A stretch of DNA of 64,000 nt from Bacteroidaceae bacterium. Lineage in GTDB: Bacteria > Bacteroidota > Bacteroidia > Bacteroidales > Bacteroidaceae. The DNA lies in assembly GCA_017469925.1 (NCBI GenBank), contig JAFUFK010000011.1:20450-84449 (forward strand), read 5' to 3'. The notes beneath the pieces are model-generated. The model saw nothing but the letters and a program-made list of their open reading frames with translations, ran no database searches and had not been told where the DNA came from. Position numbers and translations under genes: made by a program. This document shows, piece by piece, positions 1 through 8,301 of the stretch (positions are counted from its first letter, which is position 1; each line of letters begins with the position of its first letter).

Positions 1-549
1 CTGGCGCTGCATGGCGAGCATCTCGGTCATCTGGCTGTCGGTGGCTGCGAGGTCCTGCTCCCAGTTGGTCAGGCGGCGATAGACCTCGGTCCAGTCGGCG
101 AAGGTGGTGGCGTCGCTGATTTGCATACCTATCTTGCCGAAATCCTGCTGGTAGGCGGTCTGCGCCACTTCGGTGACAATCTCGCGCTGGTGGATGTTCT
201 TCTTCAGGGTCAGGAGTATCTGCGTGGGGTTGACGGGCTTGATGAGGTAGTCGGCAATCTTGGAGCCGATGGCCTGGTCCATGATGTTTTCCTCCTCGCT
301 CTTCGTGACCATGACAACGGGTACGGCGGGCAACACCTCCTTGATGCGGGCCAGGGTCTCGAGGCCGCTGATGCCAGGCATGTTCTCGTCGAGCAGGATG
401 AGGTCGTAGGCCTGCTCGGCACAGCGTTCGAGGGCGTCGAAACCGTTGGTCACGGTGTCAACCGTGTAACCTTTCTTTTCGAGGAAGAGGATATGGGCCT
501 TCAGGAGCTCTATCTCGTCGTCAACCCAAAGAAGTTTATATGAACTCAT
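1..549 (-). CDS. porX: PorX-type response regulator (partial, runs off the left edge)
   Basis: The visible 183 residues are the N-terminal part; the gene continues beyond base 1. A CheY-like receiver domain fills about residues 4-125, with the acidic pair D10-D11, the phosphoacceptor D54 in LLLDENMPG, and the conserved lysine in YLIKP. The following TLKKNIHQREIV helix and the AYQQDFGKIG stretch match the linker of the Bacteroidetes response regulators that end in a PglZ (alkaline-phosphatase-like) domain. In Porphyromonas gingivalis PorX regulates the type IX secretion system together with PorY and SigP. The PglZ domain itself lies outside the window, so that part of the call rests on family resemblance. 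The ATG at 549 lies 9 nt after the porW stop, which suggests co-transcription with porW. Confidence 0.85.
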   Translation of the reverse strand, partial: MSSYKLLWVDDEIELLKAHILFLEKKGYTVDTVTNGFDALERCAEQAYDLILLDENMPGISGLETLARIKEVLPAVPVVMVTKSEEENIMDQAIGSKIADYLIKPVNPTQILLTLKKNIHQREIVTEVAQTAYQQDFGKIGMQISDATTFADWTEVYRRLTNWEQDLAATDSQMTEMLAMQRQ

Positions 550-558
550 AGTCAATAG

Positions 559-3450
559 TTAAAAACCAAATGGAAAGTCGTCGTAACCAGCCTCCTCTGC
601 CTCGGGCTCGGGCGTGTCGATGACATCGTCGGGGTCGCGCACCTCTATCTCGGTAGGCTCGTCGATAAGGAGGTCGTCGGGAATCTGCAAGGGGGCGAAG
701 TTCTGGTCGAAGAAGTCCTTATACTCGTCGAAACTGAAGGCGGTGCCCAGGTGACTGAGGTTCTCGTCGCTGATGAGCAGCGAGCGGATGCCCTCGAGGA
801 GGGTGCGCATGTGCTTGTCGCCATACAGGCGCTGGGCATAGGCGTGGGCCTCGTCGTAGCTGAGGAAACCGCGGATGCACATCATCGAAAGGCCCTGGTC
901 CTCGAGTATCTCTATCTCGAAGTTACGCACCATGTAACTGGTAAAGTTGTAGCGGGCCATCTCGTAGAGGAGTTGGTCCTCGTCGAGACTGTTGGTGGGA
1001 TAGGCCAAGACGAAGTTAAAGGTCGAATAGCGTTCGGCCGAGAGTGTGTCGGCAGTAGCCGTCGAGTCACCATCGACCCAGTTGGTCTTGCGCCGCTTCC
1101 AGATGTCGGAAGCGTTGTACTTGTCGTCGGAGAGCAGGCGCCCTTCTTGCAGTCCTTTCACGATGAAACCGGCCATTTCTGACACATCTTCCTTGCTGCT
1201 CGACTTCACGACTTCCTTCAGCAGGTCGAGGAATTCGGTACGGTGGCCCGTATAGAGATAGGTCATGGCACGCAGGAAGGTGATGCGTCCGCGGTGACGT
1301 CCGAGGGGGAAGTTCTGGGTGTGATAGTCGTAGTTCCGGGCCACCTCGTCGTAGCGGTTAGCCTGATAGGCCTCGTAGGTAGCGGCGTAGAGCGAATCTT
1401 CGAGGTGCTTGCCGTCGCGCGCCAAGAGCTCGAAATTGGGATTGGCCACGCGGATGGCATTCTGGTCCTCGGGGAACTCCTCGACGAGCAGCGAGCGATA
1501 GTACTGGGCCCGTTCGTCGTCGCCCAGACGCCAATAGAGTAGGAAGAGGTGGTAATAGACGTCGGCCTTCGACGTAGTCTCGGGGAAGTCGTCGAGCAGG
1601 CGCTGGAGTAGGCGCAGGGAGTAGGGATAGTTCTGTATCTTCTCCATCACGGCGACACCACCCTTGTAGAGGCCCTCCTCAAGGAGTTGGTTCGAGGCGG
1701 CCATCTGCTCCTCGGTGAAGGGTATCTGGGCCAGATAGTACTCGCGGTGGTGGGGGTCGTTGGCCAAAGAGTCGAGACGGCGCTGTTCCTCTTCGTCAAC
1801 GGCCAGTTCGTCACCGTTCGGGATGGAGTCGCCGCCCTCGCCGTAGTCATAGTCCTCGAACTCCGAACCGTTGGCCACGGTCTTGTTGCTGCGTCGCCAG
1901 TTGTCCTCGTTCTTGCGTTGTCCCCAGCGGCGTTGGAACTCCTGCTTTCCCGTCATGACGGTCTGCGGATTGTAGAAGTACCATGCCCCTTTCGTCTGCG
2001 CAGTGGCAGCAGTCTGCGGAGTGGCCGTGCGGTTGGCGCCCGGGTTGGGCTGGTTGCCTGCCGAAGGGGTCGTCCCGTTGGCCGCGGCCTTCTTTGCCTC
2101 TTCCTTTTCCTTCTTCTTCAGGGCTTCGATGACGCGGTCGATGGCGGCCAGATACTTCTCCTCAGGCATCTGGGCAAGGAGTTGCAGACTGTCCTGAAGT
2201 TTGATGGTCGAGAGATGGGGAGCCGTCTCGTCGAGTGCCTTCGAGCGCCATTCCGACTCCTTGTATTCCTCATGTTCCTTGTCGAGAATGGAGATACACT
2301 GCTGGTAGGTGCGCTGGGCATCGATATAGTTCTCGCGCTCCCAGTAGATTTGGGACAACTTGAGCAGCAGGACGGCCTTGGCCATGCCACTGCGTGTGCT
2401 CTCTTCAACACCCTTCTCATAAGCACCTATACACTTCAGCGTGTCGCCCGCTGTCAGGTGGATGTTGCCGATGGCGTAATAGACCTGGTCGAGATAGTCC
2501 TTGTTCTTGTCGCTTTTGGCCATGCGCTGGAGTTTCTTAATCATCTGCTTGTATTGGCTGCGTGGCATGACCTCGGCCTGGAGGATGCGGGCATTGAAGG
2601 CCAGTTCGTATGGCGGATTGCTGCGGATGACCTTGGCCAGCGACTTGTAGGCTTCGCGGTCCTGACCTATCTCGCGCAGGAGTTGGCCGACAAGGAAGTT
2701 CAGACGCGCACGCTGCAACTTGTGCTTGGTCTGTTTGATGGTCTTCCGTACCTCAGGAATGGCCTGCTCGTACTGCCCCGTCTCAATGAGATAGGCGGCC
2801 CGGGTGGCCGTGAGTTCGCGGCGTCCCTCAGGCGAAATGCTGTCGCGACGCATCTTGTCAAGCACATCCTCGGCATCGTAAGGCCAATCGAGTGCCACGT
2901 AGCAACGGGCCAGCCAGGCCTTGGCCACACTGCAGACCTCGGGTTGCGTGGCATAGAGGCGGGTGATATAGTTGAAAGTGCTGGCGGCCTCGATGAAATC
3001 GCCCTTATTGAACTGAGACTTGCCCATCATCAGCCAAGCATGGCGCAGGTAGGGATTGAACTCCTTACGGGCAAGGTACTCCTTCTGCTTCGGGGTGCGC
3101 TTCTTGCCGCTGCTTACGTTCGGACGCTTCTTGATGCTATGGAGCTTGATGGCCTTCTCGGACTTCAGGATGGCGTTGTCGTAGTTGCCCTTGCCCAGAT
3201 TAGCGGTCTGCTTGTTGGTGCTGATATTTATGGGCAGGAAACGCGTGTAGTCGTCCTGATGGCCTTTCTCCTGGGCCTCTACACCATCGATGTAAGCCAA
3301 CTCACCATTATACATGGTGTTGAAGCGGGCAGTCATGGAGTGGTAGAAGCGTGTGGCCGACGTATTTTTCTTGGTCGAGCAACTGCTAACGAGTAAGAGG
3401 CAGACAACCATGCCTGCCCAAAAAAACGTCCTATAGAACTGCCTTATCAT
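559..3450 (-). CDS. porW: PorW/SprE-like TPR lipoprotein of the type IX secretion system
   Basis: This 963-residue protein starts with a lipoprotein signal peptide (hydrophobic residues 9-21, lipobox VSSC with Cys24). After the cysteine comes the segment with CSTKKNT and FNTMYNGELAY that is typical of SprE/PorW. The body is tetratricopeptide-like helices, with one block at about residues 130-440 and another at about 590-800. They are separated by a low-complexity linker rich in Ala, Thr, Pro and Asn (about 455-490). The C-terminus is acidic and Pro-rich. PorW/SprE is known to be needed for T9SS function, probably linking the PorKN ring to the translocon. It is longer than the P. gingivalis protein and closer to flavobacterial SprE. 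It sits between a small membrane protein and porX on the same strand. Confidence 0.82.
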   Translation of the reverse strand: MIRQFYRTFFWAGMVVCLLLVSSCSTKKNTSATRFYHSMTARFNTMYNGELAYIDGVEAQEKGHQDDYTRFLPINISTNKQTANLGKGNYDNAILKSEKAIKLHSIKKRPNVSSGKKRTPKQKEYLARKEFNPYLRHAWLMMGKSQFNKGDFIEAASTFNYITRLYATQPEVCSVAKAWLARCYVALDWPYDAEDVLDKMRRDSISPEGRRELTATRAAYLIETGQYEQAIPEVRKTIKQTKHKLQRARLNFLVGQLLREIGQDREAYKSLAKVIRSNPPYELAFNARILQAEVMPRSQYKQMIKKLQRMAKSDKNKDYLDQVYYAIGNIHLTAGDTLKCIGAYEKGVEESTRSGMAKAVLLLKLSQIYWERENYIDAQRTYQQCISILDKEHEEYKESEWRSKALDETAPHLSTIKLQDSLQLLAQMPEEKYLAAIDRVIEALKKKEKEEAKKAAANGTTPSAGNQPNPGANRTATPQTAATAQTKGAWYFYNPQTVMTGKQEFQRRWGQRKNEDNWRRSNKTVANGSEFEDYDYGEGGDSIPNGDELAVDEEEQRRLDSLANDPHHREYYLAQIPFTEEQMAASNQLLEEGLYKGGVAVMEKIQNYPYSLRLLQRLLDDFPETTSKADVYYHLFLLYWRLGDDERAQYYRSLLVEEFPEDQNAIRVANPNFELLARDGKHLEDSLYAATYEAYQANRYDEVARNYDYHTQNFPLGRHRGRITFLRAMTYLYTGHRTEFLDLLKEVVKSSSKEDVSEMAGFIVKGLQEGRLLSDDKYNASDIWKRRKTNWVDGDSTATADTLSAERYSTFNFVLAYPTNSLDEDQLLYEMARYNFTSYMVRNFEIEILEDQGLSMMCIRGFLSYDEAHAYAQRLYGDKHMRTLLEGIRSLLISDENLSHLGTAFSFDEYKDFFDQNFAPLQIPDDLLIDEPTEIEVRDPDDVIDTPEPEAEEAGYDDFPFGF

Positions 3451-3487
3451 TATAAATATATAACGCGCGCGAGGCCGATTTATTGTC

Positions 3488-3892
3488 TTAGAGGCCTCTG
3501 CGTTCGCCTACAATCATCAAAACCTCGTCTTTCACGCCGTCGGGAATCTCCACGCCACGAAGCTGGAGACTACGCACCCAACCCGCCACTTCGTCACTGC
3601 GCATCGTATAGAGGATTTCGCGAAATTCCTCGGTTTCATCGACAGAAAAGGTATCTGACGGACGCCCACGAAAGCGGTCGAGTTCTTCGTCGTTGTAGTA
3701 CTCGATTTGTTTACTTAGAGCAGCAAGGAGGCTTTCCTTCTCACAAACTTCGTGCTGACCGCAACACTCCATATCGACGGGATTCAGCACGGGCTCACCA
3801 GCAGGCAATCGGCGATTGCGCCACCAACCAGCCACGGCGGCAACCAAGCCCAACAGGAACAGGGCAAGAAGGATATAAAGTGTCAGTAACAT
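3488..3892 (-). CDS. Small single-pass membrane protein, unknown function
   Basis: The 134-residue product has one N-terminal transmembrane segment (about residues 3-24), followed by RNRR, so the rest probably lies in the cytoplasm. The soluble part has a Cys-containing stretch (ECCGQHEVCEKE, about residues 43-54). Next comes an acidic region, and finally a C-terminal helical part (EFREILYTMRSDEVAGWVRSL). I do not recognise a characterised family. Similar short proteins next to aroA occur in Bacteroidales, but that is recollection and not shown here. The start codon overlaps the end of aroA by 10 nt, so translation is probably coupled, and porW begins 37 nt downstream of its stop. Confidence 0.75.
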   Translation of the reverse strand: MLLTLYILLALFLLGLVAAVAGWWRNRRLPAGEPVLNPVDMECCGQHEVCEKESLLAALSKQIEYYNDEELDRFRGRPSDTFSVDETEEFREILYTMRSDEVAGWVRSLQLRGVEIPDGVKDEVLMIVGERRGL

Positions 3893-5133
3893 ACGCTGAA
3901 TCCGGCTTTTTCGAGGTCGTCCCAGAAAGTGGGATACGACTTGCTTACTACTTGGGGATTAAGGATTGTAATGGCGCCCGTACGCAGACTGGCCGGAGCA
4001 AAGGCCATAGCCATGCGGTGGTCTTCGTACGTGGCAATGGCGGGGCGGTCGTCACCTTCGGAACGATAAAGCCCTTCCCATGCCATGGCGCTTTCGGTCA
4101 CCTCCAGGCTCAGACCAAAGTGGCCCAACTCCGTTTCCAAGGCTGCGATGCGGTCGGTCTCCTTGATGCGAAGGCTTTGTAATCCATACAAGTGGAAGGG
4201 AACCTCGAGCATGGCACAAGTCACGGCCACCGTTTGGGCCAAATCGGGTTGGTGCGTAAAGTCATAGCTAAACCAACAAGTAAGGTTTTGGCCTTTACTC
4301 AGACGAACGATGTTCGTGCCCTCCTTGTCTCGGAAGAATTCGGTCACAACACCTAACTCATTATATATGTCGCGCACGCGCGCATCGCCTTGCAGACTTT
4401 CGTAACAGAGCCCGGGCAAGAGGACCTCAGCATGCGGGTCGTCCGACAAGGCCACCATTTCGTACCAGTAACTGGCAGCACTCCAGTCGTTCTCAATACG
4501 GTAAGGCTGAGGGGTGTAAGGAACGGGGCTGACCCGAATGCTGTCGGCACCTTCCCACTCCACCTGAGCACCGAAGTCGCGCATCATGGCAATGGTCATG
4601 TCGAGGTATGGCCGGCTCACAATCTTGTCGGTAAGGGTTAGGCAAAGTCCCTTCTTCAGCGTAGGGCCTATCATGAGCAAGGCCGAAATGTACTGCGAAC
4701 TGACATTGCCCGGCATCGTCAACTGACCGCCCTCCAACTGGTCGTTGCCCGTGATGCAAAGAGGTGGGAAACCTTCTTCGCCGGCATACGTAATCTGGCC
4801 ACCCAACTGACGTAGAGCATCGACCAAAACGCCAATCGGACGATGGCGCATGCGCTCGGTTCCCGTCAGCATATGTGTGCCGGGAGTTACGGCAAGATAG
4901 GCAGTGAGGAATCGCATAGCCGTCCCAGCAGCTCCGATGTCAATGACCTCGGGCATGTTGCGAAGGGCCGCAAGCATCACACGGGTGTCGTCACAGTCCG
5001 ACACGTTCTCGGGCACGAATGTGCTATGGCTCAAAGCGTTGATGAGCAAGGCACGATTACTGATGCTCTTGCTTGCCGGCAGTTGGATGGTGGCATGCAG
5101 GCGCTGAGTGGGATAGATTGTCAAGCGGTCCAT
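3883..5133 (-). CDS. aroA: 3-phosphoshikimate 1-carboxyvinyltransferase (EPSP synthase)
   Basis: AroA catalyses the sixth step of the shikimate pathway, joining phosphoenolpyruvate to shikimate-3-phosphate in the cytoplasm. The 416-residue protein has the expected landmarks: the substrate-binding PASKSISNRALL near residue 20, the GAAGTAMRFLTAY loop near 70, PGNVSSQYISALLM near 140, KETDRIAALE near 320, and EDHRMAMAFA near 365. Length fits the family, at the short end. It is the first gene of an apparent operon that continues into the small membrane protein, porW and porX. A good Bacteroidetes promoter lies 27 nt upstream of its start, divergent from and interleaved with the tRNA-Pro promoter. 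aroB, another gene of the pathway, is about 10 kb away. Confidence 0.96.
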   Translation of the reverse strand: MDRLTIYPTQRLHATIQLPASKSISNRALLINALSHSTFVPENVSDCDDTRVMLAALRNMPEVIDIGAAGTAMRFLTAYLAVTPGTHMLTGTERMRHRPIGVLVDALRQLGGQITYAGEEGFPPLCITGNDQLEGGQLTMPGNVSSQYISALLMIGPTLKKGLCLTLTDKIVSRPYLDMTIAMMRDFGAQVEWEGADSIRVSPVPYTPQPYRIENDWSAASYWYEMVALSDDPHAEVLLPGLCYESLQGDARVRDIYNELGVVTEFFRDKEGTNIVRLSKGQNLTCWFSYDFTHQPDLAQTVAVTCAMLEVPFHLYGLQSLRIKETDRIAALETELGHFGLSLEVTESAMAWEGLYRSEGDDRPAIATYEDHRMAMAFAPASLRTGAITILNPQVVSKSYPTFWDDLEKAGFSVCY

Positions 5134-5159
5134 CGGCTCATTTTAATGTTTTCAGCGAA

Positions 5160-5190
5160 CAAAATTACAAAAAAGTTTGGTCGTAACAAA
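5160..5190 (-). promoter_or_regulatory. Bacteroidetes-type promoter for aroA
   Basis: Read on the minus strand, TTTG (5190-5187) is followed after 19 nt by TAATTTTG (5167-5160). This matches the -33 TTTG and -7 TAnnTTTG pattern of the Bacteroidetes primary sigma factor. It would start transcription about 20 nt before the aroA ATG. Its -33 box lies inside the spacer of the opposite tRNA promoter. Confidence 0.65.
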
Positions 5191-5207
5191 AAAACATTGT
5201 AACTTTG
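5176..5207 (+). promoter_or_regulatory. Bacteroidetes-type promoter for tRNA-Pro
   Basis: TTTG (5176-5179), 20 nt spacer, TAACTTTG (5200-5207) is an ideal match to the phylum's housekeeping promoter. It lies 16 nt before the mature tRNA 5' end. Its -33 box falls within the spacer of the divergent aroA promoter. Confidence 0.8.
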
Positions 5208-5223
5208 CACTCGCAAAACAGAG

Positions 5224-5297
5224 CGGGATGTAGCTCAGCCCGGTAGAGTACGCGTCTGGGGGGCGTGTGGTCGCAAGTTCGAATCTTGTCATCCCGA
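5224..5297 (+). tRNA. tRNA-Pro (anticodon GGG)
   Basis: A 74-nt cloverleaf folds cleanly. The acceptor stem is CGGGATG (5224-5230) with CATCCCG (5290-5296), and discriminator base A is at 5297. The D stem is GCTC/GAGT. The anticodon stem CGCGT/GCGTG encloses loop CTGGGGG, with anticodon GGG. The T stem GCAAG/CTTGT encloses loop TTCGAAT. No CCA is encoded. It is a monocistronic tRNA with its own promoter and a strong terminator directly after it. Confidence 0.95.
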
Positions 5298-5306
5298 CTC
5301 ATGAAG

Positions 5307-5334
5307 AAAGGCACCGAATTGCTTCGGTGCCTTT
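5307..5334 (+). terminator. Rho-independent terminator after tRNA-Pro
   Basis: A perfect 12-bp stem (AAAGGCACCGAA with TTCGGTGCCTTT, loop TTGC) is followed by CTCTTTTTC. It ends the tRNA transcript. It also lies 17 nt past the stop of the convergent hppA, so it may serve both directions. Confidence 0.88.
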
Positions 5335-5351
5335 CTCTTTTTCATTCTGTC

Positions 5352-7535
5352 TTAGGCAAAAAGTACCGTGAGACCAGCCATAACGATGCTCACCATCGAC
5401 ATCAGTTTGATGAGGATGTTGAGCGACGGACCGCTGGTGTCCTTGAAGGGGTCGCCTACAGTGTCGCCGACGATGGTGGCCTTATGGGCAAACGAGCCCT
5501 TGCCACCAAAGTTGCCTTCCTCGACCATTTTCTTCGCATTGTCCCACGAGCCACCGGCATTGGCCATGAAAACGGCCAACGTGAAGCCGCCGGCCAGTCC
5601 GCCTACGAGCAGCCCCAATACACCGGCAACGCCAAGTATCATGCCCACGACAATGGGGATGGCAATAGCCAGAAGCGAGGGGAATATCATCTCGTGCTGA
5701 GCAGCACGGGTACTAATCTCGACACAACGGCCATAGTCGGGGGTAGCCTTACCCTCGAGAATGCCTGTAATCTCACGGAACTGGCGGCGCACCTCCTCTA
5801 CCATCTTCTGCGCTGCACGTCCCACGGCCTCCATCGTCAGACCACAGAACAGGAAGGCGGCCATGGCACCGATGAAAGCACCAACAAGCACCTTCGGATT
5901 CATCAGGTTTACCTGGAAGTAGTTCATGAAGTCGGGTATAGTAGCCTGCGAAGCCTGAATAATTTCACCTTTCAGGCTGGTCAGCGTCATACCAGCACGC
6001 TCCATGGCAATCTTCACTTCTTCGATATACGAAGCCAGCAGAGCCAGAGCGGTCAGGGCAGCCGAACCAATGGCAAATCCCTTGCCCGTAGCTGCTGTGG
6101 TGTTGCCCAAGGCATCAAGGGCATCGGTGCGGTGACGCACTTCCTCACCCAACTCACACATCTCGGCATTACCGCCCGCATTATCGGCTATGGGGCCATA
6201 GGCGTCGGTGGCCAGTGTGATGCCCAATGTCGAGAGCATACCTACGGCAGCAATGCCTATACCATAAAGCCCTTTAGAAAGGGCTTCGGCCGACATGTCG
6301 CTATTGAACCCATTGGCACAGAGATAACTGAGCATGATAGCTACACCTATGGTAATCACAGGAATACAAGTTGATATCATGCCCGTGCCGATACCCTTGA
6401 TGATAACAGTTGCAGAACCCGTCAGACCTGCCTCCGAAATTTTCTGTGTAGGCTTGTAAGAGTGAGACGTGTAGTACTCCGTAGCCTGGCCTATGATGAC
6501 ACCGGCTGCCAAGCCCGTGATGACGGAGAACGACAGGCCAAGCCAATTGTCGATGTCCAACAGATAAAGGATTGCAAAGGTAGCCACGGCGATAAGCAGG
6601 GCAGCCACGTTCGTACCCACGCTGAGCGAATGGAGAAGGTCTTTCATCGTAGCACCTTCCTTCGTACGCACAAGATAGATGCCCAGAATACTGAGGAAGA
6701 CACCCACGGCCGCAATGAGCATAGGAGCGATAACGGCTTTCAACTGCATTTCGGGCACCATGGCAAATGCCGTAGCACCAAGAGCTGCCGTCGAGAGTAT
6801 GCTTCCGCAGTACGACTCGTAGAGGTCGGCACCCATTCCAGCCACGTCACCCACATTGTCGCCCACGTTGTCGGCAATGGTGGCGGGGTTGCGCGGGTCG
6901 TCCTCGGGGATGTCGGCCTCCACCTTACCCACAATGTCGGCCCCCACGTCGGCGGCCTTCGTATAGATGCCACCTCCCACACGGGCGAAGAGGGCCTGCG
7001 TCGAGGCACCCATGCCGAAGGTCAGCATCGTCGTGGTGATGGAGACGAGTCCGCTGTGGTCGAAGCGGTTCAGGATGAGGAACCACAAGGCAATATCGAG
7101 CAAGCCTAGGCCGACAACGGTCAAACCCATCACGGCACCCGAACGGAAGGCGATGCGTAGTCCGCCGTCCAGACTCTTTCGCGCAGCATTGGCTGTGCGG
7201 GCCGAGGCGTAGGTAGCCGTCTTCATACCGAAGAAGCCAGCCAAGCCCGAGAAGAAGCCACCCGTAAGGAAGGCAAAGGGCACCCAGGTGTTCTGGACAT
7301 GCAGAACATAGGCCATAAAAGCAAAGATGACAGCCAGTACAATGAAAACAATCAGTACCACCTTGTACTGCTGTTTCAGATAAGCCATAGCGCCGCGACG
7401 TACGTGTCCGGCAATCTCACGCATACGGGGCGTGCCCTCGTCGGCCCGCATCATCGAGCGGAAGAAGTACCACGCCATGCTCAGTGCCACAAGGGAGGCG
7501 ATGGGCACGAGCCAAAAAGCTACAGGAATGTTCAT
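5352..7535 (-). CDS. hppA: Membrane-bound cation-translocating pyrophosphatase
   Basis: This integral membrane enzyme couples hydrolysis of pyrophosphate to export of Na+ and/or H+ across the inner membrane. The 727-residue, roughly 16-helix protein carries the pyrophosphate-binding stretches DVGADIVGKVE and DNVGDNVGDVAGMGADL near residues 200-245, and the second cytoplasmic motif with DAYGPIADNAGG near 455. GNTTAATGKG has Ala, not Lys, at the position that separates the two subclasses. That predicts the K+-dependent type, which in related Bacteroidetes pumps sodium, or both ions. The ion is an inference. The gene appears to be monocistronic, with a shared terminator downstream. Pyrophosphate comes from biosynthesis such as aminoacyl-tRNA formation. 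Confidence 0.96.
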   Translation of the reverse strand: MNIPVAFWLVPIASLVALSMAWYFFRSMMRADEGTPRMREIAGHVRRGAMAYLKQQYKVVLIVFIVLAVIFAFMAYVLHVQNTWVPFAFLTGGFFSGLAGFFGMKTATYASARTANAARKSLDGGLRIAFRSGAVMGLTVVGLGLLDIALWFLILNRFDHSGLVSITTTMLTFGMGASTQALFARVGGGIYTKAADVGADIVGKVEADIPEDDPRNPATIADNVGDNVGDVAGMGADLYESYCGSILSTAALGATAFAMVPEMQLKAVIAPMLIAAVGVFLSILGIYLVRTKEGATMKDLLHSLSVGTNVAALLIAVATFAILYLLDIDNWLGLSFSVITGLAAGVIIGQATEYYTSHSYKPTQKISEAGLTGSATVIIKGIGTGMISTCIPVITIGVAIMLSYLCANGFNSDMSAEALSKGLYGIGIAAVGMLSTLGITLATDAYGPIADNAGGNAEMCELGEEVRHRTDALDALGNTTAATGKGFAIGSAALTALALLASYIEEVKIAMERAGMTLTSLKGEIIQASQATIPDFMNYFQVNLMNPKVLVGAFIGAMAAFLFCGLTMEAVGRAAQKMVEEVRRQFREITGILEGKATPDYGRCVEISTRAAQHEMIFPSLLAIAIPIVVGMILGVAGVLGLLVGGLAGGFTLAVFMANAGGSWDNAKKMVEEGNFGGKGSFAHKATIVGDTVGDPFKDTSGPSLNILIKLMSMVSIVMAGLTVLFA

Positions 7536-7646
7536 AGTGTTTAGATTTATGAGGTTAATTTGCTATTCCTATGGCAAATCTAAACATTTTTTCACAAACA
7601 CGGTGCATAAAAGGGGGAGAAAATCATCATTCGCCCCCCAGAAGGG

Positions 7647-8285
7647 CTATTTTTCGACGCGAAAGCCCCGAATCAGGCAGTGGCTCCATGTCGTTCGGAA
7701 GCCAAACCACCCACGCTGGAGGGGCTCGGGGTCGGCGTAGTCAAAGAGCAGTTCTTCATTTATATAATAACGCGTGCGCGAGGTGGTAGCCTCGATGCGG
7801 ATGCGATACCACTCATTGGGCCGAAGCAGGTGGGCAGAGTCGGTGTATTCTGCCAAGAGAGGGGGGTGCGGCCGTCCATTGTAGCGGCGGAAGCGGGTTG
7901 TCGTATTCCAGTTCCCCCCATAGCCCACGTAATAGAGCTGAAGGCTTGAAGCCTGGGCAAAGACTCCGTTGCGCTCAGTAATGCGCGTCAGCACATTGCC
8001 ATCGGGCACGGTTGGGTCGGTGGCCAGCCAGAAGCAGTTGAGGTCGGAGAGGCGGTCGGTAGAATCGCGCTGAACGACCATGGCCTCGTAGTGTAGGGTA
8101 AAAGGTACGCTTATCGGCTGGCGCCACCAAAGCGTAAGGCCAGCCGATGTGTGTATCTCGACGGAGTCGTCGTACACCAAGAGATGGGTGTCAGCACTTT
8201 CGGCCTCCACCTCCCACAGGTTTTGTGCCTGAGTGGCGAAGGCCGAAAGTACAAGGGTCAGCAGAACGAGTATTGTTTTCTGCAT
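7647..8285 (-). CDS. Secreted DUF6250/DUF1961-like protein (concanavalin-type fold)
   Basis: The 212-residue protein has a signal peptide (about 1-20) predicted to be cut at ATQA/Q, leaving Gln at +1. The mature part is beta-rich. It carries segments seen in the DUF6250/YesU-type lectin-like families: FWLATDP, YYVGYGGNWNTTTRFRRYNG, PNEWYRIRIEA and GWFGFRTTWSH. Members of these families sit next to pectin- and rhamnogalacturonan-degrading enzymes, so a role in glycan binding or cleavage is plausible but unproven. It lies 16 nt downstream of the repeat-tailed lipoprotein on the same strand and close to a GH43 gene, which fits carbohydrate use. No SusC/SusD pair is present. Confidence 0.65.
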   Translation of the reverse strand: MQKTILVLLTLVLSAFATQAQNLWEVEAESADTHLLVYDDSVEIHTSAGLTLWWRQPISVPFTLHYEAMVVQRDSTDRLSDLNCFWLATDPTVPDGNVLTRITERNGVFAQASSLQLYYVGYGGNWNTTTRFRRYNGRPHPPLLAEYTDSAHLLRPNEWYRIRIEATTSRTRYYINEELLFDYADPEPLQRGWFGFRTTWSHCLIRGFRVEK

Positions 8286-8301
8286 CTTTCCGTATCAGGT
8301 G

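Noticed and set aside
1687-3396. Long open frame opposite porW (and a similar one at 12496-14529 opposite the large modular gene)
   Set aside because: These are antisense frames kept open by GC-rich third positions. They lack family resemblance, a promoter or a sensible start, and the opposite strand carries recognisable genes.
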